From Polyangiaceae bacterium (lineage in GTDB: Bacteria; Myxococcota_A; Polyangia; Polyangiales; Polyangiaceae): a DNA stretch of 64,000 nucleotides. This document shows positions 16,071-22,454 of this stretch, in pieces. The stretch's first letter is position 1. Each line of letters starts with the position of its first letter. The position numbers and the translations under genes are program-made. The DNA lies in contig JABTUA010000001.1 in NCBI GenBank assembly GCA_015075635.1, positions 3,348,001 to 3,412,000 of the forward strand, written 5' to 3'. The notes under the pieces are model-generated. The model worked only from the letters and a program-made list of their open reading frames with translations. It did not search any database and was not told the DNA's origin.

Positions 16071-18532
16071 AGGTCACCTCCGGCGTCGTCGAGCACCTCG
16101 CGGAGCTCGTCGTTGAGGTTCTGCTCTTCCCGCGCTCGCTCGCGCTGCAGGTTTCGCACACGCATCAGCTGTTCTTCACGCACTTCCCAGGCCTGTTGGA
16201 CGATGCCGACGTCCGCTCGAAGCACGATGCTCTTCAGCCGGTCCCGAACCAGCCCGAAGTTCTTCATCGCCAGCTCGCCGACCAGGAGCCGAGCCTGCTG
16301 ATCCAAATCGTCGAGATCGCTGGCGTACTTCGCGAGGTTCTGGGCTTCCTTCTCGACCTCGGCGCGCAGGTTCTGGGCTTGGGCGTCGGCCTCGCGCTCG
16401 AGCCGCCCCTTGGTCTGATCGAGCGAGTCCTCGACGGTGTCGGCGCGGCGCAAGATCGGCTGGATCTGCCGGGCGTAGTCCGCGGCCCCGGGGTCGCCGC
16501 CGGAGGCGACGAGCTGGACCTCCCGGTTGAAGACCTCACGAAAGCGGCGCCGGACCTGGTCGTCCTCGACGTAGCGCTGGTCGCCGAAGCCGACTTGGGC
16601 GCGCCCCATGTCCACCATCTCTCGGTACTCGGCGATGCGCTTCTTGTAGGCCGCGAGATCCTTCTCGTTGGCGGCGATCTCGGCCTGGAAGCGCTGGCGG
16701 CTGGTGGCGTCGGCGTTGACGCCGAACTTGTCCGCGTCCTTGAGCACCCGCTTGAGCCCGTTGACGATGGCGCCGAGCTTGTCGGACTCGAGCTCGAGTT
16801 GCTGCAAGCGCTGGCTCACCTTGTTCCACTGTTTCTCGCCCGCGGACTCGCGCTGCGAGAAGTCCCCCGGCGTGACCGGCAAGTACTCCATGCGCTTCAT
16901 CAGCGCGCGGCGCTCGGTGCGGACCGTCTGGAGCTCCCCGCTGGCGTTGCCCGCCTCGTCGTCCATGCCCTGGGCCAGCGTGCGCCGGGCCTGACCGGAC
17001 TTGTTGAGCAGCGAGAGCGTCTGCTCCATCGCGGCCATCAGCTCCGGGAAGGCGCGCATTCGCGTGCCGGAGCCGAGCACGGCGTTCAGCTTCACCACCA
17101 GACGCTTGCTCTTCTTGATCAAGTCGCGTGAGGCCGTGACGTCGTCGATCACGGAGAATGCGCGGTCGTTCTCGGCTTCTTCGCGCGCCCACTGAATCAC
17201 GATGGGTGAGAGCGCGCCCTTCTCGGACTCGAGCTGCTCGCCGACCAGCTTGTCGTAGTAGACGGCCGGGTCCTGGGTGTCGTTCAAGAACGTGCTCACC
17301 TGCTCGCGGATCGGGTCGAAGCGGCTGCGCACGCTCTTGTACAGCGTGAGCGCCTTCTCGAACTGACCGGACCTGAGCATCAGGTCGGCGCGCAGGAGCG
17401 AGCCGTCGGCGAAGCGCAGGTTCTCCGGATCGGTGATGGAGAGCACCTCCAGCGAGCGCTGGGCGCGCTGGTAGTCGCCGAGTCGGACGTACACCCAAGC
17501 GAGCTCGTAGAGCATGCCGGAGAACTCCGGGCTCTTGCGATCGACGTGGCTGTAGGCGTCGGCGGCGTCGAGGAAGTTGTCGGTCTCGTAGAACAAGCGT
17601 CCGATGGCCATCCAGGCCAGGTCGATCACGTGACGCTGCGACTCGGTCTCCGCCTTCATGCGCGTGACGCGGCGGAACTGCTCGATCGCCGCGGCGTAGC
17701 GCGCGGTGGGGATCGACTCGACGGCGGTCTTGGCCACGATGCTCGCGGTCTCTTGGTCGGCCTTGGCAGCGGCCTCGTCGACGACCGGCGTCGCTTGCTT
17801 CACCAGGATCACCCCGAGCAGGTACTGCGCCTGCAGTCCGTAGCCCCCAGTGGCCGAGACGTTGCCGAGCGAAGCCTTGGCTGCGTCGTAGTCCTTCTTG
17901 GCGAAGAACGCCTTGCCCCGCGCGTATGGCAGCGAACCGGTCGCGTCGGTCGTGGGCAGCGAGGACAGCTTGGCCATGACCTCGTCGAGGGTGTCGTAGC
18001 TCTGCGTGCGCAGCGCCACGTCCACGAGCCGGCTGACGGCGCGCCCCGCGTAGCTATCGTAGGGGCTGGCCGAGGACTTCTCGAGGATCTCCCGATAGGC
18101 GCGCCGCGCGGACAAGTACTGCTTGGTCTGGATGTAGCTCTCGCCCAGGAAGAACAGCGCGTCGGCCTGCGATGCGGTGTCGGCGCGGCCCTGGCGCCCG
18201 AGCTCCACGACCTGCGAGAAGACCTCGATGGCTCGGTCGTAGTCCTTGTTGCGGAAGAGGATGTCGCCGGCGGCGATGCGCTGAGCCGGCGTCATCTTCT
18301 GCCGGCTGGCGCGGGCAGCGGCCTTCTGCACGTTGCCGACCCCGCCCTCGACCGCCGCGATGGCGGACTCCGCACGCGTCCGCGCCTCGGCCGCCGAGAC
18401 CGCATGCGCGGGCTCGACGAACGCGAGCGCGGCGAGCGCCGCACCGAGCGCAATCCAACGCGGCGACGGAGCGCCGAGCAGGGAGAGCCAGCCGCCACGC
18501 GGCGACGAGGCCCCGCATCGCATGGGCATCAC
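16067..18532 (-). CDS. Periplasmic TPR/coiled-coil protein
   Basis: 821 aa. A signal peptide is followed by a cut near AHA at about residue 44. Residues about 80-400 are TPR-like (AAGDILFRNKDYDRAIEVFS; ADALFFLGESYIQTKQYLSA; ELAWVYVRLGDYQRAQRSLE). Residues about 480-821 are long charged coiled coils (LQQLELESDKLGAIVNGLKR) ending LNDELREVLDDAGGDL. It overlaps genes on both sides by four bases, so expression is tightly coupled with the AgmU-like gene and the 314-aa gene. It probably forms part of the same periplasmic scaffold. I know of no named family. Confidence 0.75.
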   Translation of the reverse strand: MMPMRCGASSPRGGWLSLLGAPSPRWIALGAALAALAFVEPAHAVSAAEARTRAESAIAAVEGGVGNVQKAAARASRQKMTPAQRIAAGDILFRNKDYDRAIEVFSQVVELGRQGRADTASQADALFFLGESYIQTKQYLSARRAYREILEKSSASPYDSYAGRAVSRLVDVALRTQSYDTLDEVMAKLSSLPTTDATGSLPYARGKAFFAKKDYDAAKASLGNVSATGGYGLQAQYLLGVILVKQATPVVDEAAAKADQETASIVAKTAVESIPTARYAAAIEQFRRVTRMKAETESQRHVIDLAWMAIGRLFYETDNFLDAADAYSHVDRKSPEFSGMLYELAWVYVRLGDYQRAQRSLEVLSITDPENLRFADGSLLRADLMLRSGQFEKALTLYKSVRSRFDPIREQVSTFLNDTQDPAVYYDKLVGEQLESEKGALSPIVIQWAREEAENDRAFSVIDDVTASRDLIKKSKRLVVKLNAVLGSGTRMRAFPELMAAMEQTLSLLNKSGQARRTLAQGMDDEAGNASGELQTVRTERRALMKRMEYLPVTPGDFSQRESAGEKQWNKVSQRLQQLELESDKLGAIVNGLKRVLKDADKFGVNADATSRQRFQAEIAANEKDLAAYKKRIAEYREMVDMGRAQVGFGDQRYVEDDQVRRRFREVFNREVQLVASGGDPGAADYARQIQPILRRADTVEDSLDQTKGRLEREADAQAQNLRAEVEKEAQNLAKYASDLDDLDQQARLLVGELAMKNFGLVRDRLKSIVLRADVGIVQQAWEVREEQLMRVRNLQRERAREEQNLNDELREVLDDAGGDL

Positions 18533-19473
18533 TTTCCTCCAGAGCCGAACGAGAACGAGCCGGAGAGCCCGGACTTCTGATTACCGCCGCCGCTCGACGG
18601 CGCCGCGGAGGCTCCACCGGCGCGGAGCTTCTCGACGAAGCGAACCGCCGGACGCTGCTCGACCGGGGTGGTGACTCCGCCCTTCTCGTAGGCGACGGCC
18701 TCGAGCTCCATGGTCTTGCCCTCGGTGACCGTGAACGAGTGGCTCGACTTCACCTCGAAGCGGTAGCCGCGCAGGTAGGAGAACACCCCATAGCCGTAGC
18801 CCTGGAACTGCAGCAGCACCTGGAGCGTGTGGTCTCCCGGCGGCACCGAGCCGCTGAAGATCGGGATTTCCTTCTGCGCAGCCAGCGCGCCGGTGTCGTC
18901 CTGCTTGTTGTACTGCACCGCGCCATCGAGCACGAAGAGCGCACGGTTCAGCCGGAACACGCTGCTCATGTCGTTGGTGAACTTGACCTCCGCCCGCGCC
19001 CCGCCGACGCCCCCGGACAGGATGGTCTCGCTGAGCAGGGAGAGCCGCGTGTGGCTCCTGCGGATCTGCTCTTTCAGCTCGTCCACGCGCTGCTCGAGCT
19101 CCCGCAGGCGCACCTGGTACGTAGCGCCATCCATCTGGCCCGAAGCACTGGTGGCCTTCGGCGTCGTGGGCTTGTCGTCGGGCTTCGTCTCGGCCGCGGC
19201 CTCAGCTTTCTTCTCGCCTTCGGCGGGCTTGGTCGCCTCGCCTTCCTTCTTGGCGGCGTCCGCGGGCTTGGCCGCCTCGCCTTCCTTCTTGGCGGCGTCG
19301 GCGGGCTTGGCCGCCTCCGTCTTCTTCGCGTCGGCGGGCTTGGCCGCCTCCGTCTTCTTGGCGTCGGCAGGCTTGGCCTCGGTCTTCGGAGGGTCGGCGC
19401 CTTGCGCGCCTGCCACGGGGGCGAAAGTAAGCGCCGCGATCATCGGCAAAGCGAATGCCATCCAGAGTCGCAT
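18529..19473 (-). CDS. Secreted protein with Lys/Ala/Asp tandem repeats, first gene of the Glt-like operon
   Basis: 314 aa. The signal peptide is MRLWMAFALPMIAALTFAPV, cut after AGAQ. Residues about 28-85 are tandem repeats of KPADAKKTEAA and KPADAAKKEGEA, visible in the DNA as near-identical units. A short coiled coil (RLRELEQRVDELKEQIRR) precedes a C-terminal beta-rich domain (about 150-280, with SGSVPPGDHTLQVLLQFQG) and a Ser/Gly tail. The beta domain may bind partners. The repeats resemble flexible peptidoglycan-spanning linkers. It overlaps the next gene by four bases. A weak AGAGGGA ribosome site precedes the ATG. Confidence 0.7.
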   Translation of the reverse strand: MRLWMAFALPMIAALTFAPVAGAQGADPPKTEAKPADAKKTEAAKPADAKKTEAAKPADAAKKEGEAAKPADAAKKEGEATKPAEGEKKAEAAAETKPDDKPTTPKATSASGQMDGATYQVRLRELEQRVDELKEQIRRSHTRLSLLSETILSGGVGGARAEVKFTNDMSSVFRLNRALFVLDGAVQYNKQDDTGALAAQKEIPIFSGSVPPGDHTLQVLLQFQGYGYGVFSYLRGYRFEVKSSHSFTVTEGKTMELEAVAYEKGGVTTPVEQRPAVRFVEKLRAGGASAAPSSGGGNQKSGLSGSFSFGSGGK

Positions 19474-19898
19474 CGTTGTCCCTCTCTCGAGTGTTGAGAC
19501 GACGGATGAGGCTGTTTCGGATCACCGAACCTCCCCCAACCTTCGAGGGGGGCGCAGAAACCCGTCGGGCACCATCCTGGCTCGGCGGTAACGCCCTCTT
19601 ATGTTCGGGATTTGCCGAGGCTGCAACAGGGGAGGAACTCTGGGTCTGGGGGCCGGCGCCCCCGCGAGCTCGGAGCGGACCCTGGCCCATAGGCCGGACC
19701 TGGTCGAGCCGCGCCACCGGGAGCGGTCCTTGCGGGGCCGCGTCACCGGGGAGTAGCGTTCGAAACGGCCGCAGATCGAATCCCGTGCTGGTGCGTCCGA
19801 CAGAGTTGAGGGTCCCGGGTCAACCTTCCCGGGAGCTCTTCGGAACCAAACCAACAACGTGGGCCGACGTCCATCACCTGCCCGGGTCGGGGTGACGG
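19474..19898. other. Intergenic region between the Glt-like operon and the ECF sigma gene
   Basis: 425 bases with no convincing gene on either strand. It must hold two divergent promoters. Leftward, a weak candidate has TTGCAG (19626-19621), 17 bases, CATAAG (19603-19598). Rightward, an ECF-type candidate lies just ahead of the sigma gene (listed separately). Around 19646-19665 there is a GC-rich inverted repeat (GGGGGCCGGCGCCCCC). Confidence 0.5.
19842..19870 (+). promoter_or_regulatory. Candidate ECF-type promoter ahead of the sigma factor
   Basis: GGAACC at 19842-19847 and CGACGT at 19865-19870 are 17 bases apart. GGAAC at -35 and CGTC at -10 are typical of ECF sigma promoters. Transcription would start about 20 bases before the ATG at 19899. 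ECF genes are often self-activated, which fits, but the match is short and could be chance. Confidence 0.3.
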
Positions 19899-20519
19899 AT
19901 GGCGACCGCACGGGGCGATGCGACGGACGAAATGCTCATGGTGCGCTACCAACGCGGCGACCGTGAGGCGTTCGCGGAGCTCGTGAAGCGTCACAAGACG
20001 CCGATCTTCAACTTCGTGCTGCGCCAGGTACGCCAGAGCAACACCGCGGAAGACGTGACCCAGGACGTGTTCCTGCGGGTGGTGCAGAACGCCAGCGAGT
20101 TCAAGCACGAGGCCCGCTTCTCGACCTGGCTCTACACCATCGCCAGGAACCTCTGCGTCGACCATCTGCGCAAACAGACCCACCGGCGGCACCCTTCCTT
20201 GGACCAGCCGGTGACGCAGAACGGGGAGGACTCCCGCCCCATGCTGGACAACGTAGCGGACGTCCACCCCCGGGCGAGCGTGGAGCGTACCGCGGTCGCG
20301 GGGGAGGTCGCCGGACGCATCGTGGAGGCCGTCGAAAAGCTGCCCGAAGAGCAGCGCGAGGTCTTCCTGTTGCGCGAGGTCGCCAACCTGCCATTCAAGG
20401 AGATAGCGGAGATCACCGGAGTCGGAGAGAACACCGTGAAGAGTCGAATGCGCTACGCGCTCGACCGACTGCAGGAAGCACTGAGCGAGTTCGAAGAGTA
20501 CGCGCGAGCACTGAGATAG
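19899..20519 (+). CDS. ECF-family RNA polymerase sigma factor
   Basis: 206 aa. Region 2 is at about residues 8-90, with the conserved DVTQDVFLRVVQN and FSTWLYTIARNLCVDHLRK. A polar linker of about 50 residues carries acidic and Pro residues. Region 4 at about 140-195 holds LPEEQREVFLLREVANLPFK, EIAEITGVGENTVKSRMRYA. This is the RpoE/SigW-like two-domain arrangement. The following gene, two bases after the stop, encodes a membrane zinc-finger anti-sigma protein, so activity is probably set by envelope stress or another periplasmic signal. The targets are unknown; the divergent Glt-like operon is a natural candidate. Confidence 0.95.
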   Translation: MATARGDATDEMLMVRYQRGDREAFAELVKRHKTPIFNFVLRQVRQSNTAEDVTQDVFLRVVQNASEFKHEARFSTWLYTIARNLCVDHLRKQTHRRHPSLDQPVTQNGEDSRPMLDNVADVHPRASVERTAVAGEVAGRIVEAVEKLPEEQREVFLLREVANLPFKEIAEITGVGENTVKSRMRYALDRLQEALSEFEEYARALR

Positions 20520-20521
20520 AG

Positions 20522-21658
20522 ATGGACTGCGAGAAGTTCGACCGAATCGTCCTCGACCTGCTCTACGAAGAGCTGGACGAGCTCACGAGCGCCGCGGGGC
20601 GACGGCACATGGAGCACTGCTCCCGCTGTCGCAGCATCGCGACGGGCCTGCGCGCGACGCGGCAGATCGGCGGACTTCCGCTGGTGGAGGCCCCCGCCGG
20701 GCTCGAAGAGCGCATCCTCGACGCCGAGCGCAATGCCCGGGCCGCGCTGCCGCTCCGGCAGCGCCTGGGACGCAGCATCTCGGTCCTCGCCGGCTACGCC
20801 ATGCGACCCCAGCTGGCCATGGCCGCGCTGCTCTTGCTGATGATCGGCTCGAGCCTGTTGTTCCTGCGCGCGAGGCCCGGCGCGCGGGAGAGCCTGCGTG
20901 TCACCGAGCGAGGCGTTCCGGAGAGCGAGAGCGAGACCGTGACGGTCGTGCCGATGCCCGCCAAGGCGCGTGCGGGTGAGCCGGCGAGCGAGGGACGCGC
21001 TGGCCCCGGCGACCGTGAGGCGAAGCGCGAGAAGGCGGCGGGCGGAGCGGAGGAGCAAGACCTGGGCTTCGCCGCGCCGCCACCAGCAGCGGCCGCCGAG
21101 CAGACGAAGGACGAATCCGTTCGCACGCCGACCGGCAGCATCGCCGTGGAGGACGACGCCGGGTCCGGAGATGGCGACTACGACCAGGCGATGGCGGACT
21201 ACCGCGCAGGGCGTTACTCCGCCGCGCAGAAGAACTTCGACAGCGTCGCCAGCCGCGGCGGCGGCAACTCGGCGACCGCCGAGTTGTTCGCGGCGCAGTC
21301 GGTCCGCAACGAGTCCGGCTGCTCCGCCGCTGCACCGCGCTTCGAGGCGATCAACTCCCGCCACCGCGGCACGGGCATCGGCAACGAGGCGCTGTGGCAG
21401 GCCGGCGACTGCTATCGCGCGCTCGGGCAGCAGGAGAACGCCCGGCGCAGCTACAAGCAGCTGGTCGGCATCGCGGGCTACGACGACCGCGCGCAGCGGG
21501 CCCTGGCGGCCCTCGACGAGGAGCCGGTCGCGGCGCGCAAGGCGGCCCCGGCCAAGCCGGCAGAGACCAAGGCGCCCGCCGCCGGCGCCGGCGGCAAGCA
21601 GAGCCCGAAGGCCGCGCCCAAGGCCAAGCCCGCGCCGACCACCGACCAGGGGTTCTGA
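20522..21658 (+). CDS. Zinc-finger anti-sigma factor fused to a periplasmic TPR domain
   Basis: 378 aa. The N-terminus has a zinc-binding anti-sigma motif Hx3Cx2C (HMEHCSRC, about residues 29-36). A membrane helix at about 100-118 (LAMAALLLLMIGSSLLFL) splits the protein into a cytoplasmic anti-sigma domain and a periplasmic part. After an acidic/Ala-rich linker, residues about 215-335 contain TPR-like repeats (DYDQAMADYRAGRYSAAQKN; LWQAGDCYRALGQQENARRS). A Lys/Ala/Pro tail ends the protein. The TPR part probably senses a periplasmic partner. Start ATG lies two bases after the sigma gene stop, so the two are cotranscribed. Confidence 0.9.
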   Translation: MDCEKFDRIVLDLLYEELDELTSAAGRRHMEHCSRCRSIATGLRATRQIGGLPLVEAPAGLEERILDAERNARAALPLRQRLGRSISVLAGYAMRPQLAMAALLLLMIGSSLLFLRARPGARESLRVTERGVPESESETVTVVPMPAKARAGEPASEGRAGPGDREAKREKAAGGAEEQDLGFAAPPPAAAAEQTKDESVRTPTGSIAVEDDAGSGDGDYDQAMADYRAGRYSAAQKNFDSVASRGGGNSATAELFAAQSVRNESGCSAAAPRFEAINSRHRGTGIGNEALWQAGDCYRALGQQENARRSYKQLVGIAGYDDRAQRALAALDEEPVAARKAAPAKPAETKAPAAGAGGKQSPKAAPKAKPAPTTDQGF

Positions 21659-21701
21659 CCCGCGCTTGGACTTCCCCCCGATTCGGGGCTAAGGCCCGGA
21701 C

Positions 21702-22100
21702 GTGGGTCACGACGACGATCCTCCGGACTTCTCCGAGCGTCGGCTGCGCGAGCGCCGCAGCGCGGACCGCTTCGACGTGGTCTGGTCGGTGGACTGCGAG
21801 ACCGACGACACCTTCCTCTACGCTTCGATCACCAACATCTCCGAGCTCGGGATCTTCGTCCGCACGAACCAGCCGCTGCAGGTGGGAACGCGCCTGACCT
21901 TGCGCTTCGCCGTGCCCACCGCGTCCGAGTCCTTCGTGCTCGCAGGCGTGGTGCAGTGGGTGAATCCGCTTCGCGTGCTGGGGGAGAACCTGAACCCCGG
22001 CATGGGCATCAGCTTCGTCGACCTGAAGGCCGACGAGCGCGAGCGCATCGTGGATCTGGTGCGGACGATCGCGTACGTGCGCGAGGCAGTGAAGAACTGA
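21702..22100 (+). CDS. PilZ-domain protein
   Basis: 132 aa from a GTG. The N-terminal RRSADRFDV supplies the Arg-x3-Arg-type part of the c-di-GMP motif, and NISELGIFV supplies the (D/N)xSxxG part, followed by beta-barrel strands (GTRLTLRFAV; VLAGVVQWVNP) and the end GMGISFVDLKADER. This matches the PilZ type common in myxobacteria (the TIGR02266-like subgroup). It may bind c-di-GMP and act on motility or polysaccharide production. It lies 43 bases after the anti-sigma gene and could share its transcript. The start is uncertain. Confidence 0.88.
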   Translation: MGHDDDPPDFSERRLRERRSADRFDVVWSVDCETDDTFLYASITNISELGIFVRTNQPLQVGTRLTLRFAVPTASESFVLAGVVQWVNPLRVLGENLNPGMGISFVDLKADERERIVDLVRTIAYVREAVKN

Positions 22101-22103
22101 CTT

Positions 22104-22305
22104 CTCGCGTCCGCTGACACCCGGAACGCCTCGCGTCACTTCCGTGCGGTCGAAACGGCCGGCGCGAGTGTTGCTCGCTTCCGCTGATGACCAGAGCGCC
22201 TCGCGTCACTTCCGCGCGGTCGAAACAGCCGGCGCGAGTGTTTCTCGCTTCCGCTGATGACCAGAGCGCCTCGCGTCACTTCCAGCCGGTCGAAACAACC
22301 GGCGC
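22104..22305. repeat. 70-bp tandem repeat, almost three copies
   Basis: Units start at 22104, 22174 and 22244, each beginning CTCGC(T/G)TCCGCTGA and containing CGCCTCGCGTCACTTCC and CGGTCGAAAC. Copies two and three are nearly identical; the first differs at several places. The last unit runs without a break into the hairpin part of dispersed copy B. The array begins four bases after the PilZ stop codon. No spacers are present. Confidence 0.9.
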
Positions 22306-22410
22306 CCGGCCTCGCCGGGTGCTCTCACGCACCTCTCCGTGGCCGATCGTGATCTGATCTTGGCAAGACCCGAGGTGTAGTTCCGGGCTCGGCCTGCGGC
22401 CTCGCAACCC
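22288..22410 (+). repeat. Dispersed intergenic repeat, copy B
   Basis: CGGTCGAAACAACCGGCG leads into a hairpin (CCCGGCCTCGCCGGG, 22305-22319), then TCTCACGCACCTCTCCGTGG, CCGATCGTGATCTGATC, TTGGCAAGACCC and a CGGCCTGCGGCC palindrome. This is the most complete forward copy and defines the order of parts. It lies between the convergent PilZ and glycosyltransferase genes and, with the tandem repeat, fills the 354-base gap. Confidence 0.88.
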
Positions 22411-22454
22411 CCTGCACTGGCTCCTGCTCCCGCCGGGTGCGGGTGCGCGTGCGC

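Noticed and set aside
12975..16301. Open frame of about 1100 codons on the plus strand
   Set aside because: It lies opposite the AgmU-like gene, has low-complexity Arg/Leu/Val composition with no motif, and is a normal consequence of high-GC codon use on the real strand.
19741..19805. tRNA-like TTCGAATCCC-type text
   Set aside because: No acceptor stem or anticodon arm could be drawn around it.
19455..19911. Open frames of about 130-145 codons on both strands between the Glt-like operon and the sigma gene
   Set aside because: They are mutually overlapping, Arg/Pro-rich and lack any motif; the region must hold promoters.
22104..22305. Possible CRISPR array
   Set aside because: Repeat units of 70 bp follow one another without spacers and no cas gene is near.
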